Below, in pieces: positions 56,343 to 64,000 of a stretch of DNA of 64,000 nt. The notes under the pieces were generated by a model that saw only the letters and a program-made list of their open reading frames with translations, did no database searches and was not told the origin of the DNA. Each line of letters opens with the position of its first letter. The stretch's first letter is position 1. Source of the stretch: Terebella lapidaria (taxonomy: Eukaryota; Annelida; Polychaeta; Terebellida; Terebellidae); contig OX424555.1 of assembly GCA_949152475.1 (NCBI GenBank), forward strand, positions 17,068,868 to 17,132,867, in the 5' to 3' direction. The translations under genes were made by a program, and so were the position numbers.

Positions 56343-57718
56343 TCCGCCAAGACATTGAGACGGCCGGGAATGTGACAGGCACGGAGCATAATCGATTGGG
56401 CGTTGCATCACCGTAGCAAGGCCGACACCTGACGACTGAGTGTCAAGGAACGAGTGCCTCCTTGCTTGTTGATGTAGGCCACGACCGTTGAGTTGTCCGT
56501 GGCAACCAAAACTGAGTGTCCTGCTAACTCGGATACCCAATTGGCCAGGGCCCTAGATACAGCTTCCAACTCGAGAGCATTGATGTGCCAAGACAAATAA
56601 TGGTCGCTCCACAAGCCCGAAATCTCTTGGAAGTCCAAGTGGGCGCCCCAGCCCTCCGTGCTGGCATCCGTAAACAGATGCTTGGATGGCAGCGGCAGAC
56701 GGAAGGGAGAACCTTGTGACAGGTTTCTGATTTGAATCCACCACTGCACGCACTCGCGAGCCGCTGGAGACAACATTACCATCGTAGAGTCGGGGTCTGT
56801 AGCTTGACACCAACCCAAACTCAGGCAATGCTGCAGTTCTCGCATATGTAAGTGGCCCAAAGGTACCAGCTTCTCCGTTGCCGCCAACAGGCCTGGCAGA
56901 GACTGCCAGGTGGCTGCCGACTGACACGGATGAGCCAGGAAGGAGGCTAGAATAGGGCGCAATTTGGAAATTCTGTCCTGAGGTGGGAAGACCATGTCTG
57001 ACGTGGTCACAAACCTGTAGCCCAGGAACACGAAATCTCGAGATGGAACGAGCTCTGATTTCTCGAAATTGATCACTAGGCCCATTGTCTGACACGTATT
57101 GATCAACCAATCGCGGTGCTCCAACAACGTGTCCCGAGACTGACTGCGTAGGAGCCAGTCGTCGAGGTATTGATGAAGGAACAATCCCCACTGGTGGGCC
57201 AGGCTCTGGACCTCCCTCACCACCATGGTGAATATCCAAGGAGAAGGTGACAGGCCGAATGGTAGAGCACAGAACTGCCACACACGACCCCGGAAAGCGA
57301 AACTCAGATACTTTCGCGAGGCTGAGTGTATCGGAATGTGGAAGAAGGCATCCTTCAGATCCAGCGAGATCGCCCATGCATTCTCTGGAAGCGCTAACCG
57401 AATGAACTCGGGCGTCTCCATAACGAACTTTGGAGTCTGCACGAACGGATTCAGAGGCGACAAGTCTATAACTGGGCAACAACCGCCGGAACTCTTTGGA
57501 ACCACGAACACGATACTGTAGAAACCCGGAGTCCGCGGATCTGCAGGTTCTACTGCCCCTTTCGCGATAAATTTTTTTATCTCTATATCCAAGGCTGCTC
57601 GCTTCGCCGGAGCCGACGGCAGAGTGAATGACTTGGGGATGGGGGATAATGCAGGTTGAGTTATGAACTGAATCTGGAATCCCTTCCGGAGTACCCCCCC
57701 AGATCCAAAGGCTGGCAC
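55587..57718 (-). pseudogene. DIRS reverse transcriptase-RNase H
   Basis: The continuous part runs 57718-56408. RT blocks are FVVPKSSGGCCPVIDLSPLN, ISLDLKDAFFHIPIH, ALPFGLSPSPWIFT and the catalytic HQYLDDWLL box at about residue 195. RNase H follows with LFTDASTEGWGAHL, LELEAVSRAL and VATDNSTVVAYINK. A TGA at 56408-56410 interrupts where the frame continues as CNAQSIMLRACHIPGRLNVL, and then the solo LTR splits it. The C-terminal remainder (RPHVDLFATRWNNRLPTFVS, from 55580 down to about 54970) lies beyond the LTR. Confidence 0.88.
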
Positions 57719-59506
57719 CCATCTCTTGCCAAATGGGCCAAAAGAGATTTAAGCGCCCGCCGACTGGCGGTTCTACGTGACCAAAATGAGCGGGAGTCGC
57801 CATTGGTGACGCGTGGTACTCGGAAAGTTCCCTGGCACTGGTACTTACTGTCGTGACTGGGCCTGGACGCCCCTGCTCCGCCCTTAGACTTGCCGCGGCG
57901 GCTGGACCCGGAGTGGCGACCACCAGGCTTGGTTGTAGAGGCAGGGGCTCCTGAAAAGGGCTGCTTCTTCCTCTGTTTCTTGGGCTTTGAAGAAGAAGCG
58001 GTCTGTGGCTGCGGCCGTGGCTTCCAAGCCTTCTGCTTGGCAAGCAGTTCGGAGACCAGCTGGGCATTGGCCGACTGGACGCGGTCCGACACTTGCCGTT
58101 CCTCGGCTGAAAGAGCACCGTCCTCTCCGTGGAACAGGGAGTTGGCGGCCTGGTCCGTGAGCGCCTCCTGTGCGCAGGACAGCAGCATGGGGCGGAACGT
58201 AGTCGGGATTTCAAATCCAGGGACGGCTTGAAAGTCAGGGACTTGAGGAAGGCGTCCTGTCGCCACTGCTCCATGGTGAACGCGCCGTAAGAGAGCTGGT
58301 GTAGGCGGTCCCGGATAGACAAGCCCGCGCTGGACAGAAATCCGATAGCGGTGGAGATCTGATCTGAAGGGAAGCTTGGGGGACGGGTCCAGCAGAGGCT
58401 TGCTGGGCCAGGTTTTCGAGGAGATCCCGCGCGGCGGCTAAAAGCCAGTCCTGGGTGGAGTCGATGAGAACAGCTGAACGAATCGACTGTTGAACATCTG
58501 CTACCTGGGCAGGGGTCACCGAGATCTTCGAGGGGGCCGACATATACTGAAGAGTCTTCTTGGAAGGCTCCGACGGCTTCTCCGTGAAGTCCTTGTGGGA
58601 AGGCAAGTATGAAGAGGAGAGCTTGGGTTTCTTTATCTTGTCTCCCTTGGCCTTGATGGAGGCTTGGCGACGAACCTCGAACGCCTGGCGTACGCTGTGG
58701 CTGAGAGGCAGTTGCTGGCGTGAACTTGATGGCGGTACTGGCTGGCCACAAGAAACTGGTTCCACTGACGAGGAGGTTTCCGTCGGAGGCTCTGGCGGAA
58801 ACTGGGAACCGAGACACGCACGCGTGAGAACCAACTTCTCCCGGAACTGGAGATCCTGAGAGGAGCCACGTTCGTCTACCAGGGAAGGATGTATGGACGC
58901 GGAGTCCATATCCTCTTCTTCGTCCTCTTCTTCCGAGTCGGACTCCGGGTCGGGACAGCGACGCTTCCGTGAAGCCGAGGGAACGAAGCCGGAAGAGGGC
59001 AGCACCTGGAGCACCTGAGCCGGGGTGACTCCACGGGAAGATCCTGGAGTAGGGCCGACAACCTGAGCCGGAGTGGCTAAGAGCTGGTCCGGGGGTAAGA
59101 GGCCTGGTGACTGTAGGGACTGGGTCCGCTGCAGAGGCGTGGATAGTCCACAGGTGGCCTCGCTCGCACGGCCTGCGAGAGGCAAAAATCCAGGAGGAGG
59201 AGCAGTCGGGGGACGACACTGGAGGAGGCTGTGCTGCACCTGAGTCGAGAGCTGCGAGAACATCGCTTGCATTTGTGCCGACATGCGAGAGGAGATGTCT
59301 AGTTCCAACTGCCGAAAATCCTGAGGCGCGGAGGAGGCAGGTGAAGGTAACATAACGGACGTCGCTAAAGAGCGACCCGCTGTGGCAGGGTCCGTAGAGG
59401 GCATCCCGAGGGAGCTGTCTGGTGGCGAGGCTATCCACTGGATCGGCGGCGGGGAAGGCCTGCTGCGCTGGGATATCGACTGGAAGAGAGAGTGAGAATT
59501 AGACAT
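57661..59506 (-). pseudogene. DIRS gag-like region, one frameshift
   Basis: Two overlapping open stretches, 58235-59506 (423 codons, starting MSNSHSLFQSISQ) and 57661-58266 (201 codons, Lys/Gly-rich C-terminus KKQRKKQPFSGAPAST). Proline-, serine- and glutamine-rich N-terminal sequence and a basic tail fit a DIRS Gag-like protein, but I see no zinc knuckle. A frame change near 58240-58266 joins the halves. The assignment rests on position upstream of RT and composition. A second open frame of 961 codons runs through this region and RT in another register and is treated as a shadow. Confidence 0.65.
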
Positions 59507-60662
59507 ATCGTCGTAACCTCCTCCCCCCCCCCCCCCCCACTTTCACCGAAACATCGCGCCCTGAGGCAGTCAGATGCAGTGGAAGATGAGGCGAGCACTC
59601 ACTGCTAGCATTGAAGCCATTAGTCCGAATAGAAAACGGAGGCTGGTCGGATCCTGGGATCCGATGGGAACCCGGGTCCCGGGCCCCGATAGGGGCCGGG
59701 AGCCGAACTAGCCCTGTTTCTAACTCGACCAAACCACTAGCGTCAGTTACTAATGCCCGAGGTGGGCATAGAAGCAACGCCGTGGTATCGAGGGACAAGC
59801 CTGAGCTGGTAGCGGAATGCCGAGGAAGACGCAAGCATGGTCTATCAGCATCTGATAACTTAACGAGAGTCGTGTTCCTATCGGAACCCGGGTTCCCGTC
59901 GGAACCCGGGCCCCAAGCGGGGCCCGGGACCCGAGCGCCAACGTGTAGCTGTATAGCTGACAGTGACTCGGAACCCGGAGCCGTAATCCCACCGGGACCC
60001 GGGAGCCGAGCACCGTCATCTGACATGAGCGTGACAGATGAGAGCGCGAGAACAGACGGAGGGTTCCTGGGACCCGGGCTCTGAGCGCCCACGCAAGGCA
60101 TGGACTCGGAAACACGACGCTCGGAGTGAATGGAGAGAAAACGATTAACCAGGCTAGCTGGAAAATCTAACAGACTCCGAACACTCAAAAGCTGAGGGCG
60201 CAATGCTGAAAGCAGAGAGCGGCCCACCACATCACCCACCACACCTGACGGGGCCAGAGCCGCACACACAGGTGGGGGAGAGGGAGGGACAAACATGACA
60301 TTACAATCAAAATTATGACAAAATTCCTGTGAGTCTAAGAGGGACAAGGCGTCTACACTCACTGGGGATTGTAAAGCTAAATTAAGCCGAGCCGACTCAG
60401 TGTCGAAGCGACGGATGGCGGCGAGACAATGCACCCGTGCGGACCGAGAGCAGTCAACATCAGGTGGGGAGGGACGTGAACGGAGGTGAAGTAAATCCCT
60501 CAACGCCCCATACACAGTTGACCAGTCTTCTGGTGAACGAGATTCGCACTTGTCGCAAGGAAAATCGTCGATGCAGAACGAATCCACACACCGCCAACAG
60601 AAGTCGTGGACCTCCCACGCTGGTAAGAACACGTGGCACCGGCCACACACACGCGTGGGCAT
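59499..60662 (-). CDS. DIRS upstream ORF with Cys-rich N-terminus
   Basis: 387 codons from ATG. Residues 5-40 have a Cys/His pattern (CGRCHVFLP...HDFCWRC...CDKC) that looks zinc-binding. The rest is low-complexity, with repeated PGS/GARxPG words encoded by CCCGGG-rich DNA. The last 20 codons cross a poly-G run (minus strand, 59524-59540) and the stop overlaps the ATG of the gag-like frame by 8 nt. The function is unknown. Such Cys-rich frames precede gag in some tyrosine-recombinase elements, but I cannot name a family. Confidence 0.6.
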   Translation of the reverse strand: MPTRVCGRCHVFLPAWEVHDFCWRCVDSFCIDDFPCDKCESRSPEDWSTVYGALRDLLHLRSRPSPPDVDCSRSARVHCLAAIRRFDTESARLNLALQSPVSVDALSLLDSQEFCHNFDCNVMFVPPSPPPVCAALAPSGVVGDVVGRSLLSALRPQLLSVRSLLDFPASLVNRFLSIHSERRVSESMPCVGAQSPGPRNPPSVLALSSVTLMSDDGARLPGPGGITAPGSESLSAIQLHVGARVPGPAWGPGSDGNPGSDRNTTLVKLSDADRPCLRLPRHSATSSGLSLDTTALLLCPPRALVTDASGLVELETGLVRLPAPIGARDPGSHRIPGSDQPPFSIRTNGFNASSECSPHLPLHLTASGRDVSVKVGGGGGRRLRRYV

Positions 60663-60830
60663 GGTCAGCTCAGCTCACTCAAACAGGAAAACCTGGGCGT
60701 GGACTACCGTCAACGTGTTAAAAAGGACACCCCTAACGACTAAGAGTCCTTTCCTGCCGAGTTTCCACAGAGGTGGAACGATCCAAGCAATAAAATTAAA
60801 CAGAAATATAGAGTAGGCATAAGTAGGTCT

Positions 60831-61018
60831 GCTTCCTTCAATAGGAGAATTGGGAATGGAGGAAGTGGCTATGGTGCTGCCCCTGGTGGCAGCAAGGGAG
60901 GGGTCATTCTTTATTCTTCCCCATATGAGAGGTTTCTCTATGGGGGAGCCTAATTTAAGTAGGCTGTTAGGTGTTACCCGTGTAGTATTATGGAGGTAAT
61001 GTATAGGACAATAATGCT
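60831..61018. other. Junction between DIRS and right arm of the 8.1-kb element
   Basis: No continuation of the truncated 258-bp unit is found on this side. It has TTAATTTAAGTAGGC-like AT-rich text and an inverted ATGAGAGGTTTCTCTATGGG/CCCCATATGAGAGG motif. The origin is unassigned. Confidence 0.35.
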
Positions 61019-61219
61019 GTGTTTGATTTTCACATTTGTGGGCAAATGACAAAAACCGTTTTCACATTTGTGGTTAAATTTTTTTTTCACATTTGTGGGT
61101 GGATTTTTTTTCACATTTGTGGGTAATGATATTTTCACATTTGTGGGTGATTTACAAAATTTGTTTTCACATTTGTGGGTTTTCACATTTGTGGGCGTTT
61201 TAACATTTGTGGGTTCAAC
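61019..61219. repeat. Right terminal array of the 8.1-kb element
   Basis: About eight TTTTCACATTTGTGGG units, the reverse complement of the left array, ending TGGGTTCAAC at 61219. Confidence 0.9.
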
Positions 61220-61462
61220 AATCGTGTCTCCCTTATGGGGGTAATATTTGACATCTGGCGTGTAGAATCCGACAGCCGCGTCATAATCATCCCTGTCAAA
61301 ACACTCCACCAATTGTCTGTATCTGGCTTCTATCTCCGATCTAGCCGAGTCTGAAAAAAAAAAAACGTTTGTAGCATACATATATTCCAATGATTTTGTT
61401 ATCAAAAATTTTCAACAGTTAAACATTTAACATTTCAGCTATTAATGTTTACTACCTGCCAT

Positions 61463-61769
61463 GGTCGATGATTTATCCTGCTTGTACGAATACGATATAC
61501 AGACTTTCGTTTCTTGTCTTCCAGTACAAGTAATGAGCCGGCACCCAGGGGATCACCCAGTCACGGATGTCAATAATCACTAAGCCGCAAACTAACACGC
61601 TGCAATATGGCTATATCTCTATCAACATCAGTCAATGCGTTATTCATACAGCCTATGGATATTGAGCGCTAAAACAACCCCCTTTTCAACTGATGTTCAT
61701 GACGTATCATATTTTCATGTATCGTAAATTGTGTCAACGTTGATCATATCTTGTGGACCTGTGCATGAT
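61463..61769. other. Upstream region of SnoaL-like paralogue 3
   Basis: The promoter of the gene should lie here on the minus strand. No convincing element was seen. Confidence 0.35.
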
Positions 61770-63210
61770 ATGGTTTTTAGGTTACCGGACCTATGGTCCG
61801 ATAACCTATTGGCATGGCGTTGCGTCCGTCGTCCGTCGTCGTCCGTCGTCGTCGTCGTCCACATTTTTATCTTTTTTGTTTACGGGCGAATTTTTCTGAA
61901 AGTTTGCAGAAAAATACCTAAAAATAATTCAAGAAGGACGTATTTTTTACTTTTTTGATTTTCGCTTTTTCTTCAAAATGGCGGCCGTTTTCGACGAAAA
62001 ATGCCTGATTTTGGACTTTGGCGGCCATTTTCTCAAAATTTGTTCAGTAACTTTTTTTCTTTTTAATACATAAGACTCCTCATATGTACTTCTATGATGT
62101 CTATAAATTTCGTTGCGCTTGAATCGCTCGAAGTGGGCCATTTTGGTTTAAACTCGGCCCAAATGGGACTTTCCCATGTTAAATTCTCCTATGCTTTATA
62201 ATGGGACACATTATGCCTAATATCTCACTTGATATTGAGATTAGAGACTAGGAATCAATTGTGGACATATAGGAAATGATATATGCTGAATATTCTCGTG
62301 ACCTTGAATTTGACCTCTGACCTCAGTTTCAAGGTCAGAGCACAAAATGGCTTATATCTCGCTTATTATCGACTCTACAGCTTAAGAATCAATTGTGGAC
62401 ATATAGGAAATAATATATGCTGAATACTCTCGTGACCTTGAATTTGACCTCTGACCTCAGTTTCAAGGTCAGAGCACAAAATGGCTTATATCTCGCTTAT
62501 TATCGACTCTACAGCTTAGGAATCAATTGTGGACATATAGGAAATGATATATGCTGAATATTCTGATGACCTTGAATTTGACCTTCGAACTCATTTTCAA
62601 GGTCACAGGACAAAATGGCTAATATCTCGCTTGTTATCGACTTTACAGCTTAGCAATCAATTATGAACATATAGGAAATGATATATGCAGATTATTGTCA
62701 TGACCTTGAATTTGACCTTTGACCTCATTTTCAAGGTCACAGGACAAAATGGCTAATATCTCACTTATTATCGATTTTACAGCTTAGGAATCAATTGTGG
62801 ACATATAGGAAATGATACATGTATATGCTGAATATTCTCGTGACCTTGAATTTGACCTCTGACCTCATTTTCAAGATCCAAGGACAAACTGGCTCATATC
62901 TAGCTCCTCTATTGACTGTATGGCTTGGGAATCTATTGTGGACATGATATACAAAATGATATACATTGAATATTTTGATGATCTTGAATTTGACCTTTGC
63001 CCCTTCATTTTCAAGGCCACAGCACAAAATTGCTAATATCTCTCTGATTATTGAATTTACAGCTTAGCAATCAGCTGTGGACATGATATATGCTTAATGT
63101 TATATATGCTGAATATTCTCTTGATCTTGAATTCAACCAGTGCCCTGGCTAACATCTAAAATATTAAACATTGTCCGGTAACCTATCTTCGGCCCTTGGG
63201 CTAATTTTGT
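61770..63210 (-). mobile_element. Reversed copy of the AGGTCA tandem-repeat element
   Basis: Left end TTTTTAGGTTACCGGACCTA and right end GTCCGGTAACCTATCTTCGG form a short inverted repeat (AGGTTACCGGAC/GTCCGGTAACCT). After a CGTCCGTCGTC-rich head and a non-repetitive 300-bp part, seven or so units of 130-140 bp follow from 62210. Each has CATGACCTTGAATTTGACC followed by TTTGACCTCATTTTCAAGGT-type text and AATATCTCGCTTATTATCGA. The first two units (62210-62480) are almost identical. It lies upstream of paralogue 3, while the other copy lies in an intron of paralogue 2. Confidence 0.75.
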
Positions 63211-63454
63211 GGTATTCAGTCCTTATTATGCTCTGCGAGTGACCGGGGATGTTGGGAGCAAACGTGTCGCCAAACAATGTTCAAACAATATTCTCTTGAC
63301 CTTGAATTCAACCAGTGCCCTGGCTAACATCTAAAATATTAAACATTGTCCGGTAACCTATCTTCGGCCCTTGGGCTAATTTTGTGGTATTCAGTCCTTA
63401 TTATGCTCTGCGAGTGACCGGGGATGTTGGGAGCAAACGTGTCGCCAAACAATG
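63114..63454. repeat. 175-bp tandem duplication
   Basis: The segment TATTCTCTTGA...CCAAACAATG occurs at 63114 and again at 63289, nearly identical. It spans the terminus of the repeat element (GTCCGGTAACCTATCTTCGG) plus about 90 bp of flank, so the duplication happened after insertion. Confidence 0.9.
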
Positions 63455-64000
63455 CAACAAAACAATGGGATGAACGTGTGTGTGAATGTGATATATTGTG
63501 TGTATGAAAATATATATTGCTCTTATTGTATAAAGCGTGTGCCAGCTCGCATGTGTGACCTTCGCCCATTTGGATTTGGCTGTGCATTATCATAGTTACT
63601 GCTTCCATTATCTGATCCAGCAATCCACACCCAGTGTAATCTGAATAAACACCGAAATTCAAGTACTCATGAACCCCAAGCGCCTCTCACTCGAATCATG
63701 GATCTCAGGACACATTGTGACGGTACGATCATCAATATACATTACCTGGTCAAAATAGACCAAATATCCCGAAATGTGTCAATTATATGTGAGCTACTGC
63801 TTTATTATTCATATAGATGAAGACTAAACGTTCTGTTATTGTCGATGGCAAGGTTCTATCTCCTCACCACACCCTTTCTCACATCTCTATATGCACACAT
63901 GAAAACAGCCAGACACCAGACGTTCTTCGTTAGACTGTAGGGTATTCAAATTGAGTGTTCCACTTTGAATCGAGTGTTTCACTTCTACTGTAGAAGTTTT
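63455..64000. other. Window end, nothing recognised
   Basis: AT-rich. CACTTTGAATCGAGTGTTTC-like short repeats at about 63950-63990. No gene was seen. Confidence 0.4.

Larger units (their letters stand above)
54139..60830 (-). mobile_element. DIRS-type tyrosine-recombinase retrotransposon, degenerate
   Basis: Minus-strand order: Cys-rich ORF1 (60662), gag-like region (59506-57661), RT-RNase H (57718-55590), and tyrosine recombinase (about 55150-54231). RT plus a tyrosine recombinase instead of an integrase defines DIRS-type elements. The left boundary is sharp, where it truncates the 258-bp array at about 54138. The right boundary is uncertain. I did not identify the inverted terminal repeats or internal complementary region. 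Breaks: a frameshift inside the recombinase, an in-frame TGA in RNase H, and a solo LTR insertion. Confidence 0.88.
53084..61219. mobile_element. 8,136-bp terminal-inverted-repeat element inserted in coding exon
   Basis: The ends GTTGAACCCACAAATG... and ...CATTTGTGGGTTCAAC are inverted copies. The outermost 80 or so bp match base for base, and the similarity extends about 200-250 bp. The arms consist of 8-9 copies of CCCACAAATGTGAAAA. AATCGTGT is duplicated outside (53076-53083 and 61220-61227). An 8-bp duplication suggests a hAT-type transposase, but no such gene is inside. The cargo is a 258-bp tandem array and a DIRS-type retrotransposon. The element was probably a small non-autonomous foldback that later received the DIRS. 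Confidence 0.9.
49977..61462 (-). pseudogene. SnoaL-like/DUF4440 small protein, paralogue 3, exon 2 split by an 8.1-kb transposable element
   Basis: Exons: 61456-61462 (ATGGCAG), exon 2 in two parts (61220-61350 and 53063-53083), 51631-51784 (154 bp) and 49977-50052 (76 bp, TAA). The two parts of exon 2 share the 8-bp target duplication. 131 + 21 - 8 gives 144 bp, the exact exon 2 length of the other two paralogues, and both splice sites are intact. Without the element the gene would encode a 126-residue protein with the same motifs (EIEARYRQLVECFDRDDYDA, FYTPD, LWKKVDGVWY). The insertion lies about 17 residues before the exon end. Unless it is spliced out, the transcript is disrupted. The exon 3-4 and 2-3 introns hold repeats and a SINE. 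Confidence 0.88.

Overview
The window looks like nuclear DNA of a metazoan, most likely a marine invertebrate (a basal deuterostome such as amphioxus, or a lophotrochozoan). The reasons are spliced genes with GT-AG introns, Tc1/mariner, hAT, piggyBac-type, DIRS, Ty3/Gypsy and tRNA-derived SINE sequences, an invertebrate-retrovirus-type envelope relic, and abundant satellites. I cannot name the species. Host coding sequence is sparse and most of the window is mobile or tandemly repeated DNA.

Host genes, all on the minus strand. (1) Three paralogues of a small SnoaL-like/DUF4440 (NTF2-fold) protein have the same exon plan: 7 coding bases (ATGGCAG), 144, 154 and 76 bp, giving 126 aa. The copy at 6162-9911 is complete. 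The copy at 1319-4363 lacks its last exon in the window. The copy at 49977-61462 has an 8.1-kb transposable element inside coding exon 2. (2) An aldo-keto reductase gene lies at 34221-37540; seven internal or terminal pieces plus the first exon are recognisable and two internal exons were not found.

Mobile DNA by region. 1-670: foldback element with short-palindrome arrays. 2364-3590: Tc1 transposase pseudogene split by a 226-bp MITE. 6915-9496: tandem repeat element rich in nuclear-receptor-like half sites, related to one at 61770-63210. 10921-17113: LTR-like repeats around an envelope (F-type) relic, with a piggyBac-type MITE, a second foldback element and RFX-palindrome-bearing tandem repeats. 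17145-19400: hAT relic. 19495-22107: two large minisatellites. 22375-33118: young, nearly intact Ty3/Gypsy element (735-bp LTRs, gag, protease, RT-RNase H-integrase on the minus strand) with a clear -1 frameshift signal. 38090-39047: Tc1 relic. 40961-44383: 447-bp direct repeats flanking three 843-bp tandem units. 51961-52313: tRNA-derived SINE. 53084-61219: terminal-inverted-repeat element with an 8-bp target duplication, containing a 258-bp tandem array and a DIRS-type retrotransposon, which itself carries a 757-bp solo LTR.

The strongest observations are the dated nest of insertions in the SnoaL-like gene (gene < TIR element < DIRS < solo LTR), the gag-pro frameshift signal, the recurring 'foldback element with palindrome-core minisatellite' design, and the A-B-B-B-A repeat. 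All statements come from reading the sequence; no alignment or database search was run.
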